This document shows positions 55,206 through 63,254 of a stretch of DNA of 64,000 nt, one piece after another. The notes beneath the pieces were generated by a model. It saw only the letters and a program-made list of their open reading frames with translations. It was not told the DNA's origin and ran no database searches. Position 1 is the stretch's first letter. Each line of letters begins with the position of its first letter. The DNA is from Bacillota bacterium (lineage in GTDB: Bacteria > Bacillota > Clostridia > Tissierellales > Peptoniphilaceae): the NCBI GenBank assembly GCA_028724185.1, contig JAQYDN010000010.1:1-64000 (forward strand), written 5' to 3'. The position numbers and the translations under genes are program-made.

Positions 55206-55302
55206 AAAAACCTCCGGTATCATTCGGGGATTCGGCGAGGGCCGTCTCTCCCGTTTCTCGTCACGCGTCGATGCGGTGGGTTCGGTACGCGGCGCGGACG
55301 TT

Positions 55303-55330
55303 AAAAAGACCTGATTGAACAGGTCTTTTT
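55303..55330 (-). terminator. Terminator of the XRE-membrane gene
   Basis: AAAAAGACCTG / CAGGTCTTTTT hairpin overlapping the stop codon, T run on the minus strand. Confidence 0.8.
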
Positions 55331-56297
55331 AAGCGTTTCGATGGGATGTGATCGCGTAAATCTTCTTTAAGATGACGCCCAAAAGAGCGCCGACGGGCCA
55401 GATGATCCAGGTCAAGCCCCATTTGGACGTGACGAATGATACGGTGAGGTAGATCAAGAGAAGGACGAGGTAATAGATGTCGGAAAACGAGGTCATCTCG
55501 AATTCGCGGAGTTTGTTTTCTTTCGTGTAGTCTCCTTCTTCCAGGATCTTTTCGTAGCCGTTCCAGACGAGGCCGTCCCGGACGAGGATAAAGACGCCCA
55601 AGGCGACGAGGAGGAGCGTCAAGCACAGACCGAAGGCGTTCACGAGCTCGTGTTCGTAAATGCCCGAGAGGAGGACGGGAAGTGCCGAGAGGATGCAGAC
55701 GATGATGCCCGTGCTTCTGCGCCGGGCGTGGGCGTCATTTTCGGCGTCTTTCATCTCGCGCACGGCGCCCGCGACGCCGTAGAGCGTATCCAAGGGTTCG
55801 TCGAAGCGGCGAAACGGCTCGCTCGCGTGGTGATACGCGCTCAGGCGGTATACGCCGAAGGCGACGATGACGAGCGTAAGGACCAGGCCGATCATGCCGA
55901 TTCCGTCCGAGGCGCCGAAAAAGACGTCGGTGACGGCCGAAAAGGCGATCAGCGGGATAAACGCGAGGATAAAAAGAGAGATCGAAAACGCGTAATCGGA
56001 GGCGGTGCCTCTTAAAAACGTGAGATAGCGCTCGACCTCGTCGAAGCCGACGGACGGGGCGGATTCGCCTTCGCGCGCCTCGTCGCACCGCGGGGCGTCC
56101 TCCTCGCCCAGGAGGAGGTAGTCGGTGGAGACGTTAAAGTACTTGCTGAGTTCGATGATTTTCGGAATCTCGGGAATCGAACTTCCGCTCTCCCACTTCG
56201 AGACGGATTGGCGCGAGACGTCGAGTATTTCCGCGAGGGCCTCCTGAGAGAGCCCTGCCTGTTTTCTTAAGTGGACAATTTTTTCGGAAAAAGACAT
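55329..56297 (-). CDS. XRE-family HTH protein with membrane domain
   Basis: A 322-residue protein. N-terminal XRE helix-turn-helix (residues 1-60: [30 protein letters not shown]), an acidic linker, then about five to six transmembrane helices from residue 100 on. This design suggests a membrane-tethered regulator. AAGGAGA precedes the ATG. It lies upstream of the ABC cassette on the same strand, with a terminator between, so it may control the cassette rather than be co-transcribed. Confidence 0.85.
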   Translation of the reverse strand: MSFSEKIVHLRKQAGLSQEALAEILDVSRQSVSKWESGSSIPEIPKIIELSKYFNVSTDYLLLGEEDAPRCDEAREGESAPSVGFDEVERYLTFLRGTASDYAFSISLFILAFIPLIAFSAVTDVFFGASDGIGMIGLVLTLVIVAFGVYRLSAYHHASEPFRRFDEPLDTLYGVAGAVREMKDAENDAHARRRSTGIIVCILSALPVLLSGIYEHELVNAFGLCLTLLLVALGVFILVRDGLVWNGYEKILEEGDYTKENKLREFEMTSFSDIYYLVLLLIYLTVSFVTSKWGLTWIIWPVGALLGVILKKIYAITSHRNA

Positions 56298-56425
56298 AGT
56301 TATCTCCTTTTGATTGTTCGTGTATTCATCTTTCCGAGTTTATTTTACGAAAAAGGGCGGTTTCTCTCTATACAGTCGGGTTTGAAAAAGCGCAACCGGC
56401 AGTTGCAATGGCTGAAAATAGCGTT

Positions 56426-57514
56426 TTAGCGCGCGTCGTCAAAAACCCGGCGGATCTCTTTTAACAGGGCGTCGTTCGCCGCCTCGCTCAAAAGGCAAAA
56501 CCGGAAAAACCGTTCGTCGAGGTTTTTAAAGTTCGTGCAGTCGCGAATGACCATCTTTTTTTCGAGGAGCGCATGTCGAAGTTCCGCGGCGGTGCGGGAG
56601 CGGTCGCGAATTTTGACGAGGACGAAGTTGCCGTAGGAGGGAAAGACCTTGAGCGCGTCGATCGCCTCGAGGCCGGCGCACATTTTTTCCTTCTCGTCCT
56701 GGACGAGCCGGTAGGTCTTCGCCTTGTAGGCCTCGTCCGAAAACATCACGCGGCCCATCATCTCGGCGAAGATGTTGATGCCCCACATCGAGAGATTGTC
56801 CGAGAGGGCATGGAGGATGTCGGGATTTTTCGCGATGCCGTAGCCCAAGCGGATTCCGGGGGAGGCGAAAAATTTACTCGTTCCCCTCACGACGAAAAGG
56901 TCGTCGCGCTGCGTGGCGAGTGAGGCCGCGGAGTAGACGCCGCGGTCGGTAAATTCGATGTAGGTTTCGTCGACCAGGATGCTCGCGGAAGTCTCCTCCA
57001 AGATGCGCTCGATGTCGACGCGCGTGAGGATCGATCCCGTGGGGTTGTTCGGATTGGTGAGGACGTAGAGCTCGATGTCTTCGGTTCGGATCGTCTCGAT
57101 GATGCGGTCCACGTCGATCTTAAAATTTTCGCGGTAGTCGAGCTTGTACTCGACGATCTCGGCGCCCACCTTGTCGAGCTCCCGCTCGTATTCGCTGTAG
57201 CAGGGGCTGTTTAAGAGGGCGCGCTTCGGGTGAATATGCGCGATATAGGCCTGAATCAGCTGTGAGGTGCCGCTTCCCAAGACGATCGCCTCGGGGCGCG
57301 CGTGGACGTAGTCGGCAATCGCTGCCTTCAGCTTGCGGTATTCGGGATCGGGGTAGCGGCTCGCGGCGCCGACATGCTCCCTAAGGAAGGCGAGCGCCTT
57401 CGGCGAGGGGCCCAGGGGATTAATGTTTGATGAAAAGTCCAAAATATCGTCCGGACTCCAGTGATATTTTTTTTCTAAATCGTAAAGATCTGCACCATGT
57501 GAATTCTTTTTCAT
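56426..57514 (-). CDS. PLP-dependent aminotransferase, CobD/HisC-like
   Basis: A 362-residue fold-type I enzyme. Its opening (HGADLYDLEKKYHWSPDDILDFSSNINPLGP) is typical of L-threonine-O-3-phosphate decarboxylase (CobD), with NPNNPTGS, the aspartate of LVDETYIEF and the PLP lysine in GTSKFFASPG. No cobalamin or histidine genes are near, so CobD versus HisC is unsettled. AGGAGG precedes the ATG. Divergent from the aldolase-like gene. Confidence 0.75.
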   Translation of the reverse strand: MKKNSHGADLYDLEKKYHWSPDDILDFSSNINPLGPSPKALAFLREHVGAASRYPDPEYRKLKAAIADYVHARPEAIVLGSGTSQLIQAYIAHIHPKRALLNSPCYSEYERELDKVGAEIVEYKLDYRENFKIDVDRIIETIRTEDIELYVLTNPNNPTGSILTRVDIERILEETSASILVDETYIEFTDRGVYSAASLATQRDDLFVVRGTSKFFASPGIRLGYGIAKNPDILHALSDNLSMWGINIFAEMMGRVMFSDEAYKAKTYRLVQDEKEKMCAGLEAIDALKVFPSYGNFVLVKIRDRSRTAAELRHALLEKKMVIRDCTNFKNLDERFFRFCLLSEAANDALLKEIRRVFDDAR

Positions 57515-57577
57515 GATACCTCCTTGATAAGGCTATGATATAATGGCAGAAAACAAAAAACAAGAATCGAGGTAGCT

Positions 57578-58588
57578 ATGTTTAACTTCAGAAATGATTA
57601 TCACGATCTCTGCCATCCCGCTGTATTGGAGAAGCTCAAGACGTTACAAGAAGAAGGAAATATCGGTTACGGATACGATCCGCACTGTGAACGGGCGGCC
57701 GACCTCATTTGCGATGCGATCGGCGAGCGTTTGCCCGTACACTTCGTACCCGGCGGCACGGCGGCCAATGCCCTCGCCCTCGGTTTCAGACTATTGCCCC
57801 ACGAGGCGGTCGTGTCGGCGGATTCGGGGCATATCGTATCCGACGAAGTGGGAGCGATCGAAGCCGGCGGCCACAAGATCGTCACCGTCGAAACCGAAGA
57901 CGGAAAGTACGATCCCGAAAAACTCGAGGAATTCTTAAACACCTTCGGAAGCTTTCACAACGTCCTTCCCGGCATCATCTATCTCTCCAACGCCACGGAG
58001 ACGGGGCGCGTCTATACGAAAGAGGAACTGGCGGAGATTCGACGAGTGGCCGACCGCCACGAACTCCCCGTCTACATCGACGGCGCGCGCATGGGTTCGG
58101 CCCTGACGAGCGAGGCGTGCGACTTGACGCTTTCCGATTATCCGAAGTACGCCGACATCTTCTCGATCGGGGGCACGAAAAACGGCGCCCTCTACGGGGA
58201 AGCGCTCGTCTTCGGCGACAAACGGCTCGCTGAGGAATTTATCTACTATCAAAAACAGCGTTCGCTGCTCCTCGCGAAGGGATTCGCCCTGGGCGCGCAG
58301 TTCGAAGCCCTCTTCGAAGACGGTCTGTTCTTCGACATCGCAAAGACGGCCAACGCCATGGCGTCCGTCCTCTACGACAAACTCTCGGAGGCGGGCTACG
58401 CGCCCATGTATCCGCTCGAATCGAACCAGATCTTCGTCGAGGTCGAGGGAGAGAAACTCGAAAAACTCGCAGAAGGTGGCCAATTCGAAGTGATCGAAAA
58501 AGGAGCGAAGAGCATCGTCCGCTTCGTGACCTCGTATCAGACGCGGCCCGAAGAGGTCGACGCGTTGATCGACATCTTGAATGCGTAG
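57578..58588 (+). CDS. Low-specificity threonine aldolase / beta-eliminating lyase family
   Basis: A 336-residue PLP enzyme of the LtaE/tyrosine-phenol-lyase superfamily. PLP-contact stretch FVPGGTAANALAL, the aspartate in VYIDGARMG, and the PLP lysine in FSIGGTKNGALYGE are visible. Probable reaction: threonine or allo-threonine to glycine and acetaldehyde. Ribosome site GAGGTAG. Its divergent neighbour also could use threonine phosphate, but a shared pathway is speculation. Confidence 0.82.
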   Translation: MFNFRNDYHDLCHPAVLEKLKTLQEEGNIGYGYDPHCERAADLICDAIGERLPVHFVPGGTAANALALGFRLLPHEAVVSADSGHIVSDEVGAIEAGGHKIVTVETEDGKYDPEKLEEFLNTFGSFHNVLPGIIYLSNATETGRVYTKEELAEIRRVADRHELPVYIDGARMGSALTSEACDLTLSDYPKYADIFSIGGTKNGALYGEALVFGDKRLAEEFIYYQKQRSLLLAKGFALGAQFEALFEDGLFFDIAKTANAMASVLYDKLSEAGYAPMYPLESNQIFVEVEGEKLEKLAEGGQFEVIEKGAKSIVRFVTSYQTRPEEVDALIDILNA

Positions 58589-58627
58589 AGCGCGTGTATA
58601 GGAAACGTCAATTCATACTAAATTAGT

Positions 58628-58656
58628 TTGACAATCGCGCTTTAGCGTGATATTCT
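58628..58656 (+). promoter_or_regulatory. Promoter of the cysteine-type ABC operon
   Basis: TTGACA (58628-58633), 17-bp spacer, TATTCT (58651-58656). The only strong promoter between the aldolase-like gene and the transporter operon. Transcription would begin near 58663, 25 bp before the leader ORF. Confidence 0.85.
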
Positions 58657-58687
58657 TTAAAAAAGCAAAAAAGAAAAGAGCGTTTTT

Positions 58688-58798
58688 ATGTTGAGATTAG
58701 TACAAGACATCTGCACATACAATGGAAACTGTACCTGCTGTTGTACGGGATCTTTGCCTGCGCAAATGTTTTGTATAACGGATTCTTATATAAAATAA
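58688..58798 (+). CDS. Cysteine-rich leader peptide (candidate)
   Basis: A 36-codon ORF not linked to any known family. Cysteines at residues 9, 15, 17, 18, 19 and 29, including CTCCC with three consecutive Cys codons (58736-58744). AAAAGAG lies 7 nt upstream, a weak ribosome site. The ORF begins 25 bp after the predicted start of transcription and ends 25 bp before an intrinsic terminator, in front of a cysteine-type transporter. This is the layout of an attenuator leader peptide: ribosome stalling at Cys codons when Cys-tRNA is short would change RNA folding. A secreted or metal-binding microprotein is an alternative. Confidence 0.7.
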   Translation: MLRLVQDICTYNGNCTCCCTGSLPAQMFCITDSYIK

Positions 58799-58820
58799 GA
58801 GACGGAATCGAAACATTCGA

Positions 58821-58850
58821 AAAGCGGGCCTAGGCCCGCTTTTTTATTTT
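58821..58850 (+). terminator. Attenuator terminator before the ABC operon
   Basis: AGCGGGCC (58823-58830), TA loop, GGCCCGCT (58833-58840), then TTTTTATTTT. It lies between the leader ORF and the first permease with no second promoter visible, so it must be read through for operon expression. Its 5' arm (GCGGGC, 58824-58829) could instead pair with GCCTGC at 58756-58761 inside the leader ORF. Confidence 0.85.
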
Positions 58851-58867
58851 ACCTGAAAGGGGTTGTC

Positions 58868-59536
58868 ATGAACGGAGCGTTTATCCGGGAGATGCTACCG
58901 CACTACGTCGAGGCCGCCAAGCTCACGGTGTCCATCGGAATGATCGGCGTCGTGGGTTCTCTCCTGGTCGGACTCATCCTCGCATTTATACGCATCGAAA
59001 AGATCCCCGTGTTAAACGGCATCGCGGGGGCGTATATCGAACTGTCGAGGAATACGCCGTTACTTATTCAGTTGTTTTTTCTGTACTTCGGCCTTCCCAA
59101 GATCGGCATCGTCCTCTCCTCGGAGGCCTGTGCGATCGTAGGTCTGATTTTTCTCGGGTCGAGCTACATGGCCGAGACATTCCGCTCCGGCCTGGAGGCG
59201 GTCGACGATCGGCAGATCGAGGCGGCAAAGAGCATCGGCCTTACCTCCTCGCAGCGCATGCGTTACGTCGTCTTGCCGCAGGCGATCGCCGTCGCGGTCC
59301 CCTCGATCGGGGCGAATATCATCTTCCTGCTCAAGGAGACCTCGGTCTTCAGCGCCGTCGCCCTTGCGGATTTGATGTACGTCGCAAAGGACTTGATCGG
59401 CATCTACTACGAGACCGACGAGGCGCTGTTGCTGTTAGTTTTAAGTTATCTCGTGATACTGGTTCCCGTAGCGATCATCTTCTCGCTACTCGAAAGGAGG
59501 TTGCGCCATGGCATCGGGAGCGGAGCTCTTAACTAA
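58868..59536 (+). CDS. Amino-acid ABC transporter permease (cysteine-type)
   Basis: A 222-residue polar amino-acid (HisM/GlnP-type) permease with about five helices. The EAA loop reads EAAKSIGLTSSQRMRYVVLPQA; the early IELSRNTPLLIQLFFLYF stretch is standard. Ribosome site GAAAGGGG. It is the first gene after the attenuator terminator and overlaps the second permease by 29 bp. Confidence 0.92.
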   Translation: MNGAFIREMLPHYVEAAKLTVSIGMIGVVGSLLVGLILAFIRIEKIPVLNGIAGAYIELSRNTPLLIQLFFLYFGLPKIGIVLSSEACAIVGLIFLGSSYMAETFRSGLEAVDDRQIEAAKSIGLTSSQRMRYVVLPQAIAVAVPSIGANIIFLLKETSVFSAVALADLMYVAKDLIGIYYETDEALLLLVLSYLVILVPVAIIFSLLERRLRHGIGSGALN

Positions 59537-60185
59537 TGTCAATACGTGGATCCGCCTGCTTAAAGGCCTCGGCGTGACCCTCCTCGTATCCTTTCTCTCT
59601 GTGGCGCTCTCCATCGTCTTCGGCCTCCTCTTCGGCTGGATTATGACGAAGCGGTCGAAGGTGGTGAAGGTGCTCAGTAAAATATATCTCGAATTTATGC
59701 GGCTCATGCCGCAGCTCGTCCTCCTGTTTATCGTCTACTTCGGACTCGCCCGCGCGCTGAACATTCATATCTCGGGTTTCCACGCGGCGATCATCGTCTT
59801 TACCCTCTGGGGGACGGCGGAGATGGGCGATTTGGTGCGCGGGGCGATCTCCTCGATCCCCAAACACCAATATGAGGCGGCGGCCTCGATCGGGCTGACG
59901 CGCTTCGACACCATGCGCTACATCATCCTGCCGCAGGCGTTAAGGCGCCTCATTCCCCAGGCGATGAACCTCGTGACGCGCATGATCAAGACCACCTCGC
60001 TCATCGCCCTGATCGGCGTCATCGAAGTCATCAAGACCGGACAGCAAATTATCGAGGCGACCCGCCTCGACATTCCGACGGCGGCGCTTTGGATCTACCT
60101 CGTCATCTTTATGTTGTATTTCCTCGTCTGCTACCCGCTTTCGAAACTCGCCGGACACTTGGAAAATAAATGGAAGGAGGCATAA
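59508..60185 (+). CDS. Amino-acid ABC transporter permease (cysteine-type)
   Basis: A 225-residue HisM/GlnP-type permease, paralogue of the previous gene, with EAAASIGLTRFDTMRYIILPQA as EAA loop and LEFMRLMPQLVLLFIVYF earlier. AGGAGG precedes ATG 59508 within the first permease gene. Its TAA overlaps the ATPase ATG by one base. The two permeases would form a heterodimeric channel. Confidence 0.92.
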   Translation: MASGAELLTNVNTWIRLLKGLGVTLLVSFLSVALSIVFGLLFGWIMTKRSKVVKVLSKIYLEFMRLMPQLVLLFIVYFGLARALNIHISGFHAAIIVFTLWGTAEMGDLVRGAISSIPKHQYEAAASIGLTRFDTMRYIILPQALRRLIPQAMNLVTRMIKTTSLIALIGVIEVIKTGQQIIEATRLDIPTAALWIYLVIFMLYFLVCYPLSKLAGHLENKWKEA

Positions 60186-60919
60186 TGGCCATTTTAGAAG
60201 TCAACTCGATTACAAAGCGCTACGACGACTTGGAAATCTTCCGCGATTTCTCCCTAAGCGTCGAACAAGGCGAAGTCCTCGTGGTGTTGGGGCCGTCGGG
60301 CTGCGGAAAGAGTACGCTGCTTCGGTGCATCAACGGGCTGGAGCGCATCCAGTCGGGCGACATCCTCCTAAACGGAGAGAGCGTCGTGAAGGACGAAAAA
60401 CAGATGCCCGACGTCCGAAAAAAAATCGGCATGGTCTTTCAATCCTACGAGCTCTTCGGACATATGAAGGTCCTGGACAACCTGACTCTGGGACCGGTCA
60501 AGGCGAAGGGCGAAGATAAAGAGGAGGCGGAGGCGCGGGCGATGGAACTGCTCAAGCGCGTCGGCCTCGCGGACAAGGCCGACAGCTACCCGAGGAGCTT
60601 ATCCGGCGGGCAACAACAGCGGGTCGCCATCCTGCGCGCCATGTTGATGCGACCGGAGATCTACCTCTTCGACGAGGTAACGGCCGCCCTGGATCCCGAA
60701 ATGGTCCAGGAGGTGCTCTCCCTCGTCGCGGAACTGGCCGAAGAGGGCAAGACCATGCTCATCGTCACCCACGAGATGGAGTTTGCCAAGCACGTCGCCG
60801 ACCGCATCCTCTTTTTGGAGCGGGGCGAAGTCGTCGAGGATTCCGATCCCGAGACATTCTTCGAGCATCCGAAGACCGAGCGTGCCGAGCGATTTTTAGA
60901 AGGATTCCACTATCATTAA
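60185..60919 (+). CDS. Amino-acid ABC transporter ATPase
   Basis: A 244-residue ATPase of the polar amino-acid uptake class: Walker A GPSGCGKSTL, LSGGQQQRVAIL, Walker B YLFDEVTAALDPEM (valine-threonine in place of the usual PTSALDP), and the switch histidine in VTHEMEFAKHVADR. ATG 60185 after GGAGG. Drives uptake through the two permeases. Confidence 0.94.
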   Translation: MAILEVNSITKRYDDLEIFRDFSLSVEQGEVLVVLGPSGCGKSTLLRCINGLERIQSGDILLNGESVVKDEKQMPDVRKKIGMVFQSYELFGHMKVLDNLTLGPVKAKGEDKEEAEARAMELLKRVGLADKADSYPRSLSGGQQQRVAILRAMLMRPEIYLFDEVTAALDPEMVQEVLSLVAELAEEGKTMLIVTHEMEFAKHVADRILFLERGEVVEDSDPETFFEHPKTERAERFLEGFHYH

Positions 60920-60932
60920 AAAGGAGTGTATC

Positions 60933-61805
60933 ATGAAAAAATTAACGACCTTACTTCTCATCGCGATTTTATCCCTGGGACTTGTCGCCTGCGGCGGCGT
61001 CCCCGAAGAAGAAGGAAACGCGGACGCGCCGGCGGCCGATTCGAAGGCCGCGCGGACCGTCCAGGAGATTAAAGATTCCGGCGAAATCACCATCGGCGTC
61101 TTCGCCGATAAGAAGCCCTTCGGCTACGTCGATGACAAGGGCGACTACCAAGGCTACGACATCGCCCTCGGAAACCGCATCGGAGAGGAGTTGGGCGTGA
61201 AGGTCAACTACATCCCCGTCGAGGCGGCGAGCCGCGTCGAGTATTTAAACGCGAACAAGATCGACCTCTTACTCGCGAACTTTACCGTCACCGACGAGCG
61301 AAAAGAACAGGTCGACTTCGCCCTTCCCTATATGAAAGTCGCCCTGGGCGTCGTATCGCCCGATGGCAACATCACGAGCGTCGAACAATTAAAGGATAAG
61401 ACCCTGATCATCAGCAAGGGGACGACCGCGGAAACCTACTTCACCAAGGAACACCCCGAAGTGAAACTTCAAAAGTACGACCAATACGCCGAAGCCTACG
61501 GCGCGCTATTGGACGGCCGCGGCGACGCCATGAGCACCGACAACACCGAGGTCTTGGCGTGGGCAGTCGAAAACCCGGGCTTCGACGTCGGAATCAAGAA
61601 CTTGGGCGACGTCGACTACATCGCGCCCGCCGTGAAAAAAGGCAACAAGGACCTCCTCGATTACGTCAACGGCGTCGTCGAAAAACTCTACGGCGAGGGC
61701 TTCTTCACGAAGGCCTATCAGGACACCTTGGCGCCGACCTACGGCGATGCGGCGAAACCCGAGGACATGGTCGTCGAGGAAAAACCCGACGGTTACCTCG
61801 AGTAA
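60933..61805 (+). CDS. Cysteine-type (CjaA-like) substrate-binding lipoprotein
   Basis: A 290-residue class 3 solute-binding protein. Signal peptide with lipobox LVAC (lipid on C20), a short acidic linker, then two lobes. Stretches GVFADKKPFGYVDDKG, ANFTVTDERKEQVDFALPYM, KVALGVVSPDG and ISKGTTAETYFTKEHPEVK closely resemble the Campylobacter CjaA cysteine-binding protein and relatives, from memory. AAAGGAG precedes the ATG. Last gene of the operon. Cysteine is the favoured ligand; cystine or another polar amino acid is possible. Confidence 0.88.
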   Translation: MKKLTTLLLIAILSLGLVACGGVPEEEGNADAPAADSKAARTVQEIKDSGEITIGVFADKKPFGYVDDKGDYQGYDIALGNRIGEELGVKVNYIPVEAASRVEYLNANKIDLLLANFTVTDERKEQVDFALPYMKVALGVVSPDGNITSVEQLKDKTLIISKGTTAETYFTKEHPEVKLQKYDQYAEAYGALLDGRGDAMSTDNTEVLAWAVENPGFDVGIKNLGDVDYIAPAVKKGNKDLLDYVNGVVEKLYGEGFFTKAYQDTLAPTYGDAAKPEDMVVEEKPDGYLE

Positions 61806-61852
61806 ACGGACGGCGTCTGCGCTTGCAAATAATTTTCCTATAGAATAAAACG

Positions 61853-61887
61853 ACATACCGGAGCCCTTATGTGGCGCTCCGGTATGT
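61853..61887 (+). terminator. Hairpin after the ABC operon
   Basis: ACATACCGGAGC (61853-61864) / GCTCCGGTATGT (61876-61887), perfect 12-bp stem. The T tail is short, so termination strength is uncertain. Confidence 0.65.
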
Positions 61888-61962
61888 TTGCGTTCGAGTG
61901 TCTCTATTAAACCATAGGGGCCGCTTAAAAGCGGGGCGCGCCCGCGAGGTCGCCTCGGCGAA

Positions 61963-61995
61963 TAAAAAAAGAGATGTTTGCGGGGGAACATCTCT
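61963..61995 (-). terminator. Terminator of the small membrane protein gene
   Basis: AGAGATGTT / AACATCTCT stem; on the minus strand followed by T7. Confidence 0.85.
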
Positions 61996-62015
61996 TATGG
62001 ATAAGGGGATTGGAC

Positions 62016-62426
62016 TTACCGCATCTCCCGGTAAATAGGGAATAAATTAAAGATAATCAAGACGAACGCCAAACAGGCGAGGATCAGGATCATCATCGGG
62101 CCGATGCCGTTTTCGAAGAGATAAAAACCGAACGCGACGACGCAGAGCATCATGACCTTGATGTAGGTCGTGATGCGGTTCAGGTGGGCGAAATCGAAGG
62201 CGTCGCGCTCCATAATGCTTTTTAAGACTTTGCCGAGATCGCGAAAGATGAGCCCGGTGATCAATAAGAGGATGGCGGCAAACGCCTTAAAGACGAGATT
62301 TTTCACGTCGAAGTTGCCACTTACTGCATAGCTGAACATCAAGACGGTCCCGAGGATCGCCAGGGCGAACCATACGATGGAGAAGATCTTGGTAAATTTA
62401 TAATAGAGGGATACATTCTTTTTCAT
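62016..62426 (-). CDS. Small four-helix membrane protein (DUF2975-like)
   Basis: A 136-residue protein with four predicted helices (about residues 12-32, 45-62, 85-105 and 110-130) and a cytosolic loop between helices 2 and 3. The plan resembles DUF2975 proteins, but I cannot confirm the family; no XRE partner gene lies beside it. AAAGGAG precedes ATG 62426. Function unknown. Confidence 0.65.
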   Translation of the reverse strand: MKKNVSLYYKFTKIFSIVWFALAILGTVLMFSYAVSGNFDVKNLVFKAFAAILLLITGLIFRDLGKVLKSIMERDAFDFAHLNRITTYIKVMMLCVVAFGFYLFENGIGPMMILILACLAFVLIIFNLFPIYREMR

Positions 62427-62756
62427 AACGAGGCTCCTTTCGATTTGTGCGGGTCGATTCACTGAACAGCGAAGGTCGAATCGTAGAACACGTGATGTCG
62501 TTATCTAAATAATAGCATAAAGTGATGAAGATAGTAAGAAAATTTTGCGGAAAAAGAAAATAAATGATCGAATCGGGGGGATAAAACAAAAATATTCGCA
62601 TAAGGCGACGGACGGTCTGTGAGTTGAGCGGATGGATGGACGGAGAGGTCTCGGTGATATCGCGCTTAAACGGGGATCTTGCGACGTGATTACGGAAAAA
62701 GGAGATCGGGTATAACCATAGATACAAACGATATGAACGGAAATAGAGAAGGAGAG

Positions 62757-63212
62757 ATGATTCCATTGACAATTTTACAAAAAGGCGACAAGGCTCCTGA
62801 ATTCGAACTTCGAACACAGACCGGTGAAAAAATAAATTCCAAAGATATCGAGGGCAAGATTTTGCTCGCGTTCCACCCCTTGGCCTTTACGGCTGTTTGC
62901 GGCGATCAAATGCGCGATCTCGAGCGCAACTACGAGCGCCTCAAAGAAAAAGGCATCACGCCCTTCGGCGTGAGCGTCGACGCGCACCCTTCCAAGGGCG
63001 TCTGGGCGAAGGCACTCGACATCTCGGACTTGACGCTGCTCTCCGACTTTAACCCCAAGGGCGAACTGGCGAAGGCCTGCGGCGTCTACGTCGAGGAAGC
63101 GGGCATCTCCGGCAGAGCCGTCCTGATTTTTGAAGACGGCGAGGTCAAGTGGTCGAAGCAGTATCCCGACGAACAGCTTCCCGATATCGAAGAGATTATC
63201 GAACATTGCTAA
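62757..63212 (+). CDS. Peroxiredoxin (AhpC/TSA family)
   Basis: A 151-residue thioredoxin-fold peroxidase. The active-site motif PxxxTxxC reads HPLAFTAVC, with the peroxidatic cysteine near residue 48; a C-terminal Cys ends the protein. GDKAPEFELRTQTGE is the usual opening. It reduces hydroperoxides. Start uncertain: ATG 62757 is close to GAAGGAG; TTG 62766 has longer spacing. Single gene. Confidence 0.9.
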   Translation: MIPLTILQKGDKAPEFELRTQTGEKINSKDIEGKILLAFHPLAFTAVCGDQMRDLERNYERLKEKGITPFGVSVDAHPSKGVWAKALDISDLTLLSDFNPKGELAKACGVYVEEAGISGRAVLIFEDGEVKWSKQYPDEQLPDIEEIIEHC

Positions 63213-63218
63213 AAACAA

Positions 63219-63247
63219 AAAAGGATCCCGCGGGATCCTTTTTTTAC
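63219..63247. terminator. Bidirectional terminator
   Basis: AAGGATCCCG / CGGGATCCTT stem with A6 and T7 flanks, between the peroxiredoxin and dihydroorotase genes. Confidence 0.9.
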
Positions 63248-63254
63248 GTCCGCA

